Source: Marivita sp041725935
Lineage (GTDB): Bacteria > Pseudomonadota > Alphaproteobacteria > Rhodobacterales > Rhodobacteraceae
Assembly: GCA_041725935.1 (NCBI GenBank)
Contig: JBGRQD010000007.1
Span: forward strand, 62,001-126,000
DNA: 64,000 bases
Direction of reading: 5' to 3'
Part shown: positions 55,230 to 64,000 of the stretch, one piece after another
Position numbering within the stretch: position 1 is the first letter of the stretch
Layout of the letters: the number at the start of each line of letters is the position of its first letter
Program-made: the position numbers and the translations under genes
Notes under the pieces: model-generated
Databases searched by the model: none
Seen by the model: only the letters and a program-made list of their open reading frames with translations
What the model was told of the DNA's origin: nothing

Positions 55230-55943
55230 ATGCGACCGTCAGGACGGAAATTAAGCGAAATGCGCGCGGTTTCAATCGAAACCGGGATCAGCAAGCACGC
55301 AGAAGGATCTTGCATGATCCGTGTGGGCGACACTCATGTGCTCTGCACAGCCACAATCGAAGACCGCGTTCCCCCGTTCATCAAGGGTTCAGGCCTTGGT
55401 TGGGTGACAGCAGAATATGGCATGTTGCCCCGTTCGACCACCAGCCGGATGCGCCGCGAAAGCACCGCCGGCAAGCAAGGCGGCCGCACCGTCGAAATCC
55501 AGCGTTTGATCGGACGCAGCCTGCGCGCGGGCGTGGATCGCGTGGCCTTGGGCGAACGCCAGATCACCATCGACTGCGACGTAATCCAGGCCGATGGCGG
55601 CACGCGCTGTGCGTCGATCACCGGCGGTTGGGTCGCTCTCAAGCTGGCGGTCAACAAGCTGATGAAGGCAGGTGATGTGACCAGCGATCCGCTGATTTCT
55701 CCCGTCGCTGCGGTAAGCTGTGGCATCTACGCCGGTCAGGCTGTGCTTGACCTCGATTACCCCGAGGATTCCGAAGCGGGTGTCGATGGCAATTTCATCC
55801 TGCGCGGCGACGGGCAGTTGATCGAAATCCAGATGTCCGCCGAAGGCTCGACCTTCTCGCGCGACCAAATGAACCAGCTTCTTGATCTGGCCGATGCCGG
55901 CGTTCAGGAACTTGTCGCCCTTCAGCTTCAGGCGGCAGGATGA
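55230..55943 (+). CDS. rph: Ribonuclease PH
   Basis: 237 residues. The start MRPSGRKLSEMRAVSIE, the phosphate-binding GSGLGWVTAEYGMLP and TSRMRRES with RTVEIQRLIGRSLR are family marks. It trims tRNA 3' ends using phosphate. It overlaps rdgB by ATGA (55940-55943). Confidence 0.97.
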   Translation: MRPSGRKLSEMRAVSIETGISKHAEGSCMIRVGDTHVLCTATIEDRVPPFIKGSGLGWVTAEYGMLPRSTTSRMRRESTAGKQGGRTVEIQRLIGRSLRAGVDRVALGERQITIDCDVIQADGGTRCASITGGWVALKLAVNKLMKAGDVTSDPLISPVAAVSCGIYAGQAVLDLDYPEDSEAGVDGNFILRGDGQLIEIQMSAEGSTFSRDQMNQLLDLADAGVQELVALQLQAAG

Positions 55944-56551
55944 CACGCAAGTTCGAAGGAAATCGTCTCCTCGTCGCAACCCACAACGCGGGCAAGCTCG
56001 AAGAGATCGCTGATCTTTTGAAAGACTACGGCGTCTCGGTCGTGGGTGCGGCCGAGATGAACCTGCCCGAACCTGTCGAGGATGGGACCAGCTTTGTCGA
56101 AAACGCCCGGATCAAGGCCCACGCCGCAGCCAGGGCAACCGGTCTTCCTGCGCTTTCGGACGACAGCGGTCTTGAGATCGACGCTCTGGACGGTGCACCG
56201 GGTGTCTATACTGCCGATTGGGCAGAAACAGAGACAGGTCGTGACTTTGTCATGGCGATGAAAAAGGCGCATAAAGCCGTGCTCGAGTCCGGCATAGCAC
56301 CTCCCTGGACCGCTCGGTTCTGCTGCATTCTGGTCCTCGCCTGGCCCGATGGCCATGACGAAGTTTTCCCCGGCACGATGGAAGGCCAGATGGTCTGGCC
56401 GATGCGCGGCGATCAGGGCCATGGCTATGACCCTGTCTTCCAACCGGATGGTCACGACCTGACATTCGGGGAAATGGATCGCTGGGCGAAGAACAAGATC
56501 AGCCACCGCGCCGATGCGTTCCGCAGATTCGTGGCGGGGTGTTTTGACTGA
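55940..56551 (+). CDS. rdgB: XTP/dITP pyrophosphatase (RdgB/HAM1)
   Basis: 203 residues. The family start LLVATHNAGKLEEI (10-23), the SDDSGLEIDAL active site and the C-terminal FGEMDRWAKNKISHRADAF are present. It removes deaminated purine nucleotides from the pool. The order rph-rdgB-hemW is common in alphaproteobacteria. The stop overlaps hemW by 8 bases. Confidence 0.97.
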   Translation: MTRKFEGNRLLVATHNAGKLEEIADLLKDYGVSVVGAAEMNLPEPVEDGTSFVENARIKAHAAARATGLPALSDDSGLEIDALDGAPGVYTADWAETETGRDFVMAMKKAHKAVLESGIAPPWTARFCCILVLAWPDGHDEVFPGTMEGQMVWPMRGDQGHGYDPVFQPDGHDLTFGEMDRWAKNKISHRADAFRRFVAGCFD

Positions 56552-57689
56552 ACTTTGGCAGGACCGCGGTTTCGGACTGTATGTGCATTGGCCGTTCTGC
56601 GCCGCCAAATGCCCCTATTGCGACTTCAACAGCCATGTCCGCTCCGCTGTAGATCAATCACTCTGGGCCGACGCACTGGCGCGTGAAATCCGCCGCACCG
56701 GCCAGGAAACCGGCCCTCGCGTTCTGACCTCCGTCTTTTTTGGCGGCGGCACGCCCAGCCTGATGGAGCCGGACACGGTCAATGCAGTGCTGACCGCCGC
56801 GCGCGATGTCTGGAGTTTTTCCAACGACATCGAAATCACACTCGAGGCCAACCCCACATCTGTCGAAGCGCACCGCTTCGAAGGCTATGCGCGACATGGC
56901 GTAAATCGTGTCTCACTAGGGGTTCAGGCTCTGAATCCCGACGATCTGCGCAAGCTTGGACGTATGCACAGCGTCCCCGAAGCCCAGGCTGCGTTCAGCG
57001 TCGCCCGTCAGTTTTTTGATCGCGTCAGTTTCGATCTGATCTACGCACGCCAGAACCAATCGCTCAACGATTGGGAACGGGAACTCGGTACAGCACTTGA
57101 TATGGCAGTCGATCACCTGTCCCTCTACCAACTGACAATTGAGGAAGGCACTGCATTTTGGGATCGCGCCGAACGCGGATTGCTCCGCGGTCTTCCATCA
57201 GACGATCTTGGCGCTGACCTGTACGACCTCACGCAACGCCTGTGCGAAGATGCAGGCTATATCGCCTACGAAGTCTCAAACCACGCCAAACCCGGTGCAG
57301 AATCGAAACACAACCTGCTCTATTGGCGCGGCGGAGATTACACCGGCATCGGCCCCGGCGCGCATGGTCGGCTGACGATCAACGGTCACCGCCGCGCGAC
57401 GGAATGCTGGAAGCAACCCGAGGCTTGGCTCAAGGCAGTCGCCTCCGGCAGCGGCATACGGGAAGAAACACAACTTCTCCCACAAGATATAGCAGAAGAA
57501 CGCCTCATCATGGGGTTGCGGCTTCTTGAAGGCCTACAGGTCGAGGACGTGTCGAACGTTATTGACTGGGACCGCTTTGCAAACCTCGAGAGCCAAGATT
57601 TGGTTTGGAGTGAGAGTGGGCGCATTGGGGCCACCGCAACCGGTCGCCCCGTGTTGAACTACATCATCGCCCAACTTGCCAAAAGTTGA
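56544..57689 (+). CDS. hemW: Haem chaperone HemW (radical SAM, coproporphyrinogen oxidase-like)
   Basis: 381 residues from a TTG at 56544 within the last codons of rdgB; no ATG or GTG fits better. The radical SAM cluster is CAAKCPYC (Cys19, Cys23, Cys26), followed by FNSHVRS and GGGTPSLM. HemW lacks the extra Cys of HemN and binds haem for transfer to membrane proteins. It was often annotated as a coproporphyrinogen oxidase. It is convergent with parB, whose stop directly abuts. Confidence 0.92.
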   Translation: MTELWQDRGFGLYVHWPFCAAKCPYCDFNSHVRSAVDQSLWADALAREIRRTGQETGPRVLTSVFFGGGTPSLMEPDTVNAVLTAARDVWSFSNDIEITLEANPTSVEAHRFEGYARHGVNRVSLGVQALNPDDLRKLGRMHSVPEAQAAFSVARQFFDRVSFDLIYARQNQSLNDWERELGTALDMAVDHLSLYQLTIEEGTAFWDRAERGLLRGLPSDDLGADLYDLTQRLCEDAGYIAYEVSNHAKPGAESKHNLLYWRGGDYTGIGPGAHGRLTINGHRRATECWKQPEAWLKAVASGSGIREETQLLPQDIAEERLIMGLRLLEGLQVEDVSNVIDWDRFANLESQDLVWSESGRIGATATGRPVLNYIIAQLAKS

Positions 57690-58604
57690 TCAGCGCCCAG
57701 AACTGAGAACCATGCACAGCGCATCAAGGTCCTCAAGAGTGTCGTAACTGATCGTGACAGTCCCGGCTTCCCCACCAGCGTTGTGATTGATCGACACTTT
57801 CATACCCAAAGCCGCAGAAAGGTCTCCCTCCAGCGCCTTTGTGTCCGCATCCTTTTCGCCAGCACTGCCGGAGGATTTCGATGTGGTCTTCGTCTTTTTC
57901 TGACCGTCCGGGTCCTGCGCTTCCCGAACCAGGCGCTCCGTGTCCCTGACGGATAGCCCATTCCGCACGATCTGACCGGCCAAGAGAACGGGGTCAGGGG
58001 CAGTGACCAGCGCACGTGCATGGCCGGCTGACAACTTCCCGTCAATCACAGCCGTCTTGACCACGTCGGGCAGATTCAACAACCGCAGCAGGTTGGCAAT
58101 GTGGCTACGGCTTTTGCCTAAGGCCTGGGCCAGCTTTTCCTGCGTGTGACCAAAGCGTGTCATGAGCTGCTCATAGCCAGCCGCTTCTTCGATCGCGTTC
58201 AGGTCGGCACGCTGGATATTTTCGATGATCGCGATTTCAAGCACGTCCTCATCCGAGAATTCCCGAATGACAACAGGAACCTCGTGAACGGCTGCTGCCT
58301 GCGCCGCGCGCCAACGTCGTTCGCCAGCAACAATCTCGTACTGATTTTCCGCATTTCCCCGCGGGCGAACGATCAACGGTTGAATCACGCCCTTGCTCTT
58401 GATGGAATTTTTCAGCTCTTCCAACGCTTCGGCATCGAACTGACGCCGCGGCTGGTTCGGATTTGGGAAAAGCTGATCAACAGGAAGCGTACGTGTCTCG
58501 CGTTGCTGTGTCGGTGCCTCAACTGTAGTCGTTGGCTCGATATCCGCCATCAGCGCGGAAAGACCCCGCCCCAAGCCACGCCGTTGTTCTTTTTTTTCGG
58601 ACAT
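57690..58604 (-). CDS. parB: Chromosome partitioning protein ParB
   Basis: 304 residues. The N-terminus GLGRGLSALMAD is the ParA-interacting type. RPRGNAENQYEIVAGERRWRAAQ is the CTP-binding GERR region. The HTH is AQALGKSRSHIANLLRLLNLP. It binds parS and slides as a CTP-dependent clamp. It lies 9 bases downstream of parA, in one operon. Confidence 0.97.
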   Translation of the reverse strand: MSEKKEQRRGLGRGLSALMADIEPTTTVEAPTQQRETRTLPVDQLFPNPNQPRRQFDAEALEELKNSIKSKGVIQPLIVRPRGNAENQYEIVAGERRWRAAQAAAVHEVPVVIREFSDEDVLEIAIIENIQRADLNAIEEAAGYEQLMTRFGHTQEKLAQALGKSRSHIANLLRLLNLPDVVKTAVIDGKLSAGHARALVTAPDPVLLAGQIVRNGLSVRDTERLVREAQDPDGQKKTKTTSKSSGSAGEKDADTKALEGDLSAALGMKVSINHNAGGEAGTVTISYDTLEDLDALCMVLSSGR

Positions 58605-58613
58605 GTTCCGTAC

Positions 58614-59426
58614 CTACGCTGCTGTCATTGTTTCATTTTTGCCCAGAAATTCCCGAGCCAAGGCGCGATAGGCAATGGCCCCTTTGGAATTGGTGTCATA
58701 CTCCAGGACCGGCATCGCGTATGAGGGAGCCTCGCTGACCCTGACATTTCGCGGAATGACCGTCTTGAAAACAAGATCGCCAAGGTTGTCACGAGCATCC
58801 GTTTCAACCTGCTGAGACAGGTTGTTCCGCGCGTCATACATCGTCAGAACCACACCTTCGATCCGCAAATTTGGGTTCGCGGATTGCCGAACCTCTCGAA
58901 TGGTCAGCATCAACTGGCTCAGGCCTTCGAGAGCAAAGAACTCGCTCTGCAACGGCACAAGCACCGAATGCGCCGCGACCATGGCGTTCACAGTGAGCAG
59001 GTTCAGAGACGGTGGGCAATCGATCAGAATGAAATCAAAGGCAAACTGATCCATATCCGTCTGGCGTAACGCGTCGTGCAGGAGGTAGCTGCGCTTTTCA
59101 TTGGCGATCAACTCAATATCGGCAGAACTGAGATCCGTTGTGGACGGCACCAGAAGCAGATTCGCCTGCCCTGTCGCACAAATGATGTCCGACAAGGGAA
59201 AATCATCCAAAAGAAGATCATAAGTCGTCGCGCGTCGGTCCTCTGGCATGACGCCAAGGCCTGTTGATGCGTTCCCTTGTGGATCAAGGTCGACGACAAG
59301 AACTTTTTGACCAATTTCGGCCAAGGCGGAAGCGAAATTGATCGCGGTCGTGGTTTTACCAACGCCGCCCTTCTGATTTGCAATTGCTATGATTTTTGGG
59401 CCAACCGGGCGCGTGGGATCAAACAC
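58614..59426 (-). CDS. parA: Chromosome partitioning ATPase ParA
   Basis: 270 residues from a GTG at 59426, behind GGAGG with an 8-base spacing. A longer in-frame start at 59459 is rejected because it lies further inside rsmG without a site. The deviant Walker A is KGGVGKTTTA (19-28). The start overlaps the rsmG stop by 8 bases. It drives parS-ParB segregation. Confidence 0.97.
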   Translation of the reverse strand: MFDPTRPVGPKIIAIANQKGGVGKTTTAINFASALAEIGQKVLVVDLDPQGNASTGLGVMPEDRRATTYDLLLDDFPLSDIICATGQANLLLVPSTTDLSSADIELIANEKRSYLLHDALRQTDMDQFAFDFILIDCPPSLNLLTVNAMVAAHSVLVPLQSEFFALEGLSQLMLTIREVRQSANPNLRIEGVVLTMYDARNNLSQQVETDARDNLGDLVFKTVIPRNVRVSEAPSYAMPVLEYDTNSKGAIAYRALAREFLGKNETMTAA

Positions 59427-60006
59427 GGGAAAGACCTCCAATCTCCAAGATGGCAGCATCAGGATGTGTAACGCTTGTATGCGCTTCGCAGGTGAATCGC
59501 CACTTCTTTTGAGCGGCTTCCATTTCCGTGCGCCATGATCCGCCTTTCATGAATAGCGCAACACCTGCTGGAGCAAGGTGTAGTTCCGCAAATCCAAGCA
59601 GCTCGTCCAAAGGGGCAAGCGCACGGGCGCTGATGACATCTGACTGCATGGCAGGAACATTCTCAATTCTTTCGGCTACAACTGTAAACGGCGTTTTTGT
59701 TTCACGTGAAACAGTACGCAAAAACGCGGCTTTCCGCTGATCGCTTTCAATCAGCGTGACATCGGCGCCCTGATCCTCAAGAGCAATCGCAACAACCGCG
59801 CCCGGGAAACCCCCACCCGACCCAAGATCAGTCCAGGTTTTCGCTGCTTTCGGACAAAGCGAAGCAACCTGTAGCGAGTCATCAAAATGCCGCTTGCCTG
59901 CGTCTTTCAATGAGTCCTGCGACACAAGATTTATCTTGGGCGACCACTTGCGCAGCAATTCAAGGTAAATATCCAAGCGCTCTTGTGTTTCACGTGAAAC
60001 ATTCAT
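59419..60006 (-). CDS. rsmG: 16S rRNA (guanine527-N7)-methyltransferase RsmG (GidB)
   Basis: 195 residues. The SAM loop DLGSGGGFPG lies at 60-69. It methylates G527 of 16S rRNA. Two parS palindromes fall within this gene, and in each the DNA TTTCACGTGAAAC is read as Val-Ser-Arg-Glu-Thr (VSRET): residues 3-7 (NVSRETQ) and again in RTVSRETKTP. It overlaps mnmG by ATGA (60003-60006). Confidence 0.96.
   Translation of the reverse strand: MNVSRETQERLDIYLELLRKWSPKINLVSQDSLKDAGKRHFDDSLQVASLCPKAAKTWTDLGSGGGFPGAVVAIALEDQGADVTLIESDQRKAAFLRTVSRETKTPFTVVAERIENVPAMQSDVISARALAPLDELLGFAELHLAPAGVALFMKGGSWRTEMEAAQKKWRFTCEAHTSVTHPDAAILEIGGLSRV
59698..59713. other. parS centromere site, within rsmG
   Basis: A perfect 16-bp palindrome TGTTTCACGTGAAACA, identical to the conserved chromosomal parS. 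It lies inside rsmG. Confidence 0.95.
59986..60001. other. parS centromere site, first codons of rsmG
   Basis: A second perfect TGTTTCACGTGAAACA palindrome. It covers codons 2 to 7 of rsmG, starting 2 bases after the ATG (60006-60004). Confidence 0.95.
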
Positions 60007-61886
60007 CCTGCAGCACGTTCCCTAGAACTAAGCGATCTGAGCCGCGACAAAATCAAGAGCAATGCGGACGGCGTCATGCCATCAATGCGCGACGCCTGAG
60101 CAATGTTGGCGGGCTTTGAAGCGGCGAGCTTTGTTTTCAATTCGTTTGAAAGCCCTTCAATATCTGCGAACTCAAAATCAGCCGGGATGATCTGCGCTTC
60201 ATCGCGACGAAGTGCTTCGATGTCTTTCTGCTGCCGTTCGATGTAGTTGGCGTACAACGCATCTTTACCAAGCTGATCTCGCGTTTTCTCTTCAATAACC
60301 CCAAGATCTGGCGCGACGTCCAAAAGCGCTTCCCAGGTTACAGCCTCGATTGCCAGCGCTTCAAATCCAGTCCGCTTTGAGCCGTCCTGAGAAATCGGCA
60401 CACCGGCATCGACAAGCTGCCGCGCCGTAATGGTCAAACCGTCCAAAAGAGCACGGCCTTTATTCAGCCGGAGCATTTTCTGTTCAAAGGCTTCCTGCCG
60501 TTCAATACTCACGCATCCGAGTGATATGGCTTTAGGGGTAAGGCGCTGATCTGCGTTATCCGCCCTGAGAGACAAACGATACTCGGCACGGGACGTGAAC
60601 ATGCGGTAGGGCTCCGCAACGCCTCGCGAGGTCAGATCGTCGATCATAACGCCGATATAGCTGTCAGAACGGCTGAACGTGAACGGTTCCCGCCCAAAAG
60701 CGCGATGTGCGGCGTTCAGGCCGGCAACAAGGCCTTGGGCCGCCGCTTCTTCATACCCCGTGGTGCCATTGATCTGACCGGCGAGGTAAAGCCCGCCTCG
60801 GGATTTCAAAGACAGATCGAGATTAAGTGCGCGGGGATCGACGTAATCGTACTCGATCGCGTAACCAGGTTGCAGGATCTCGGCCTGCTCAAGTCCCTTG
60901 ATCGATCGGACGTAATCTAGCTGCACATCTTCGGGCAACGACGTGGAAATTCCGTTCGGATAGATCGTGTGATCGTCCAACCCTTCCGGCTCTAGGAAAA
61001 TCTGATGCGAGGTTTTGTCGGCGAAGCGCACAACCTTGTCTTCGATCGATGGGCAATATCGCGGACCGACGCCGTCTATATGACCGCCATACATTGCAGA
61101 TCGCGTGAGATTATCGCGTATGATCTGATGTGTTTTCTCGTTGGTATGCGTAATCACGCAGGACACTTGACGCGCAGTTGGCGCTTCGGACAGGTACGAG
61201 AACATGACCGGATCATCATCGCCAGGCTGCTCGTCCAAACCATCCCAATTGATGGTCCGCCCGTCCAGACGAGGTGGCGTTCCAGTCTTCAGACGACCAA
61301 GCGGAAGGTCAAATGCCTTAAGCCTTTCGGCAAGGGCGTTAGAGGGACGTTCGCCCATCCGACCACCGGAAATCTGGCGATCCCCAATGTGAATGACGCC
61401 ACGTAGGAAAGTCCCCGTGGTCAAAACAACGGAGGGAGCAGTCAGCTCGCGGTCGCCGTCAATCACGACACCAGCTACAGCCGTCCCGTCCAGGACAAGA
61501 TCGGTTACTTCTCCGATAACGATATCGAGATTCGGTTGAGACTTGGTGATCGCCAACATCTCGGCTTGGTAAATCTTGCGATCCGCCTGTGCGCGCGGCC
61601 CCTGAACGGCTGGGCCCTTGCGGCGATTCAGCAAGCGAAATTGGATACCTGCCTTGTCGGCAACGCGGCCCATCACACCATCGAAGGCATCAATCTCGCG
61701 AACAAGATGTCCCTTACCCAAGCCGCCAATAGCCGGGTTGCAGGACATTACTCCGATACCGGCCTCGGTGAGCGTAACCAAAGCTGTTCGCGCGCCAAGT
61801 CTGGCTGCTGCGTGAGCTGCTTCGCATCCAGCGTGTCCGCCGCCCACGACGATGACATCGAAATCAAATTGTTTCACGTGAAACAC
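60003..61886 (-). CDS. mnmG: tRNA uridine-5-carboxymethylaminomethyl modification enzyme MnmG (GidA)
   Basis: 627 residues from a GTG at 61886. The FAD motif is VVGGGHAGCEAAHAAARLG (13-31), then the SCNPAIGGLGKGHLVREIDA segment and the C-terminal YANYIERQQKDI. With MnmE it forms cmnm5U at wobble U34. The start codon and the next five codons overlap a parS site (61870-61885). The start spacing to mnmE is 3 bases. Confidence 0.97.
   Translation of the reverse strand: MFHVKQFDFDVIVVGGGHAGCEAAHAAARLGARTALVTLTEAGIGVMSCNPAIGGLGKGHLVREIDAFDGVMGRVADKAGIQFRLLNRRKGPAVQGPRAQADRKIYQAEMLAITKSQPNLDIVIGEVTDLVLDGTAVAGVVIDGDRELTAPSVVLTTGTFLRGVIHIGDRQISGGRMGERPSNALAERLKAFDLPLGRLKTGTPPRLDGRTINWDGLDEQPGDDDPVMFSYLSEAPTARQVSCVITHTNEKTHQIIRDNLTRSAMYGGHIDGVGPRYCPSIEDKVVRFADKTSHQIFLEPEGLDDHTIYPNGISTSLPEDVQLDYVRSIKGLEQAEILQPGYAIEYDYVDPRALNLDLSLKSRGGLYLAGQINGTTGYEEAAAQGLVAGLNAAHRAFGREPFTFSRSDSYIGVMIDDLTSRGVAEPYRMFTSRAEYRLSLRADNADQRLTPKAISLGCVSIERQEAFEQKMLRLNKGRALLDGLTITARQLVDAGVPISQDGSKRTGFEALAIEAVTWEALLDVAPDLGVIEEKTRDQLGKDALYANYIERQQKDIEALRRDEAQIIPADFEFADIEGLSNELKTKLAASKPANIAQASRIDGMTPSALLLILSRLRSLSSRERAAG
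61870..61885. other. parS centromere site, over the mnmG start codon
   Basis: A third perfect TGTTTCACGTGAAACA palindrome. It lies in the start region of mnmG; the mnmG GTG at 61886-61884 is formed in part by the palindrome end. Confidence 0.95.
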
Positions 61887-61889
61887 TCC

Positions 61890-63173
61890 TTACTTTCCGA
61901 TGCAAAAACTTGAAAAGACTTTATCTAGCACATCTTCCACATCGACACGACCCACCAGTCTTTCAAGAGTAAAGATCGCTGAGCGGAGTTCTTCCGACGC
62001 AAGATCATATTGCATGGGTCCGGATTGCGCGAAACCGAGCGCTTGGTTCAAAGCAGCACGCCCATGATCGAGAACCAGTTTTTGCCGTTCGTGCGATACA
62101 AGGCCGGCGGAGGTCGCATGTGACAGAAGATAAATTTTTACGTCATCCATCAATTTCTGGACGCCTGCGCCGGTGACACCGGACACGCCCTGCCCGTCGT
62201 TCCGAAGATCAGATTTACCTTCAATAACGATGTCATGGCCCAAGGGAGTCAGCTCGCCAAAATCGCCGGAACCTTTGAGGAATACTCGAAGATCCGCCGA
62301 TTTGGCGCGGTCCATAGCGCGTTGGATGCCAATGGTCTCAATCGCATCAGTCGTTTCACGAAGACCGGCTGTATCGAGAAAGGTCACTGGAAGAGAGTCG
62401 AGGTCCATCCGAACTTCGATCACATCCCGCGTTGTCCCAGCGATTTCGGACGTGATCGCGGCATCGCGCCCGGCCAATGTGTTGAGAAGCGTGGACTTGC
62501 CCGCATTGGGTGGACCGACAATCGCCACCTCGAACCCGGTTCTGACACGTTCCGCGACGCCAAACCCGCTGATTTCTTGATCCATCGTCCGGATGACACC
62601 CATCAAAAGACGTTCGACATCGAACGAGACATCAACTGGCACCTCTTCATCGGCAAAGTCGATGGTTGCTTCGAGCAGCGATAAAGCGTGGATAAGGTCC
62701 GCCCGCCAAGTTTCAGACTTTTCCCGAAGCCGACCGGTGAATCCCTTGAGCGCCTGCTTGCGCTGCATTTCGGTTTCCGCGTCGATCAAATCAGCCAGCG
62801 CTTCGACCTGCGTCAGGTCGAGCCGCCCATTATTCAAAGCACGCCGCGTGAACTCGCCAGCCTCTGCGGAACGGTAACCGGGGATGGATTTCAGACAATC
62901 CAATATGCTGTTAATGATCGCAATACTGCCGTGAACGTGAAACTCGACAACAGGTTCACCCGTAAAGCTCGCACCATCCACGAATGTCAGAACCAGCGCT
63001 TCATCGAGAAAGCCGCGTTCCGCATGCACGAGTTTCCGAAGAGCGCTTTTTCTCGGTTGTGGAGGTTCAAATCCGAAGGACGTGCAACTGACAAAGGCAT
63101 CTGGCCCAGACACCCGGATGACAGCAACGCCTGATTTTCCCGGCACGGTGGCCAGGGCAAAGATCGTGTCCAT
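61890..63173 (-). CDS. mnmE: tRNA modification GTPase MnmE (TrmE)
   Basis: 427 residues. The N-terminal formyl-THF-binding domain (DTIFALATVPGKSGVAVIRVSG), GTPase P-loop GPPNAGKS (220-227), DTAG (LDTAGLRET) and the C-terminal FCIGK with the conserved Cys are in place. It is the partner of MnmG. It is 21 bases from rho and 3 bases from mnmG. Confidence 0.97.
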   Translation of the reverse strand: MDTIFALATVPGKSGVAVIRVSGPDAFVSCTSFGFEPPQPRKSALRKLVHAERGFLDEALVLTFVDGASFTGEPVVEFHVHGSIAIINSILDCLKSIPGYRSAEAGEFTRRALNNGRLDLTQVEALADLIDAETEMQRKQALKGFTGRLREKSETWRADLIHALSLLEATIDFADEEVPVDVSFDVERLLMGVIRTMDQEISGFGVAERVRTGFEVAIVGPPNAGKSTLLNTLAGRDAAITSEIAGTTRDVIEVRMDLDSLPVTFLDTAGLRETTDAIETIGIQRAMDRAKSADLRVFLKGSGDFGELTPLGHDIVIEGKSDLRNDGQGVSGVTGAGVQKLMDDVKIYLLSHATSAGLVSHERQKLVLDHGRAALNQALGFAQSGPMQYDLASEELRSAIFTLERLVGRVDVEDVLDKVFSSFCIGK

Positions 63174-63194
63174 GACGTTGCACGCCCGCCAGGT

Positions 63195-64000
63195 TTATGA
63201 ATTCATCGAATCGAAGAATTCCGAATTTGTCTTTGTTTGCTTCAGTTTGGAAATCAGGAATTCGATCGCGTCCGTGGTGCCCATCGGGTTCAGGATACGG
63301 CGCAGCACAAATGTCTTTTGCAGATCCACCTTGTCGACCAGCAGTTCTTCTTTCCGGGTGCCAGACTTGAGAATATCCATAGCCGGGAAGACACGCTTAT
63401 CCGCGACCTTGCGATCCAGAACGATTTCCGAGTTACCCGTGCCTTTGAATTCTTCAAAGATCACTTCGTCCATGCGGCTTCCAGTGTCGATCAGCGCGGT
63501 TGCGATGATCGTCAGCGATCCACCCTCTTCGATGTTACGAGCCGCACCAAAGAACCGCTTGGGCCGCTGGAGCGCATTTGCGTCCACACCACCGGTCAGA
63601 ACTTTACCGGACGAGGGGACAACTGTGTTGAAGGCTCTACCAAGTCTTGTGATCGAATCGAGAAGGATAACCACATCTCGCTTATGTTCGACGAGGCGTT
63701 TGGCCTTTTCGATGACCATTTCGGACACGGCGACGTGACGGGTTGCCGGTTCATCAAAGGTGGATGACACGACTTCGCCCTTAACCGAACGCTGCATGTC
63801 GGTGACTTCTTCCGGCCGTTCATCGATCAGCAGGACGATCAGGTAGCATTCCGGGTGATTGCGTTCGATGGAATGCGCGATGTTCTGCAGGAGCACGGTT
63901 TTACCGGTGCGCGGCGGTGCGACGATCAGCGAACGCTGGCCTTTGCCGATGGGTGCCACGAGGTCGATGATGCGCGCGGAGCGATCCTTGACGGTCGGAT
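63195..64000 (-). CDS. rho: Transcription termination factor Rho, 3' part
   Basis: The frame runs through the right edge of the window; about 268 C-terminal codons are visible. Walker A is APPRTGKTVLLQ, with VLLIDERPEEVTDM (Walker B), the Q- and R-loop region (LVEHKRDVVILLDSITRLGRAFN) and PSSGKVLTGGVDANAL all matching Rho. The N-terminal RNA-binding domain lies outside. Rho ends RNA synthesis at rut sites. Confidence 0.97.
   Translation of the reverse strand, partial: PTVKDRSARIIDLVAPIGKGQRSLIVAPPRTGKTVLLQNIAHSIERNHPECYLIVLLIDERPEEVTDMQRSVKGEVVSSTFDEPATRHVAVSEMVIEKAKRLVEHKRDVVILLDSITRLGRAFNTVVPSSGKVLTGGVDANALQRPKRFFGAARNIEEGGSLTIIATALIDTGSRMDEVIFEEFKGTGNSEIVLDRKVADKRVFPAMDILKSGTRKEELLVDKVDLQKTFVLRRILNPMGTTDAIEFLISKLKQTKTNSEFFDSMNS

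Overview
This is a gene-dense, GC-rich chromosomal window from an alphaproteobacterium, almost certainly of the order Rhodobacterales (roseobacter group). The pointers are a RegB/PrrB-type redox sensor kinase, alphaproteobacterial AddAB, HslV with a short propeptide, a NaChBac-type sodium channel, and the gene order rho-mnmE-mnmG-rsmG-parA-parB with three perfect parS palindromes. That last block marks the right end as origin-proximal. Genus and species cannot be given from the sequence alone. About 60 genes fill the window. No gap exceeds about 170 bases, and I see no tRNA, rRNA, CRISPR array, insertion sequence or prophage.

Layout. 1-870: 3' part of regB. 946-11320: a rightward set with a kinase-less PAS protein, tsaE, an AmgK/MurU-type sugar kinase and nucleotidyltransferase pair, addB, addA and trxA, closed by a terminator. 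11380-14104: hslVU behind a heat-shock (RpoH-like) promoter, then a D-lyxose isomerase-type cupin. 14170-19614: a leftward oligopeptide/nickel-type ABC importer (two permeases, a double ATPase, a Tat-exported binding protein). 19697-25731: proline iminopeptidase, ubiG, a comF-grxC-nitrilase-marR operon, a degenerate methyltransferase-like protein and hemH. 25823-28018: small envelope proteins (a 68-residue membrane protein, two L,D-transpeptidases, a CAP-domain lipoprotein). 28106-38578: a leftward series of hslO, a NUDIX CoA pyrophosphatase, cca, three tandem ABC exporter half-transporters, an RNA methyltransferase and a voltage-gated sodium channel. 38665-50737: mixed metabolism and signalling, including a REC-PP2C phosphatase divergent from an Hpt protein, SDR, ilvA, argG, a DUF4394-like exported protein, sulfotransferase, exported msrA, a ribokinase-type kinase and maeB. 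50823-64000: genome maintenance (mutS, grpE, hrcA, rph, rdgB, hemW, parB, parA, rsmG, mnmG, mnmE and the 3' part of rho).

Many neighbours overlap by ATGA, TGATG or TAATG, which implies translationally coupled operons. Most of the content is conserved housekeeping. The least ordinary observations are: parS sites built into the first codons of mnmG and rsmG; RpoH-like promoters in front of hslV and hslO; a PAS protein without a kinase domain; a methyltransferase-like protein lacking its SAM loop; a permease with a duplicated N-terminal segment; a triple ABC exporter array; and an uncharacterised 68-residue membrane protein. I did not find a wholly new defence or mobile system here.
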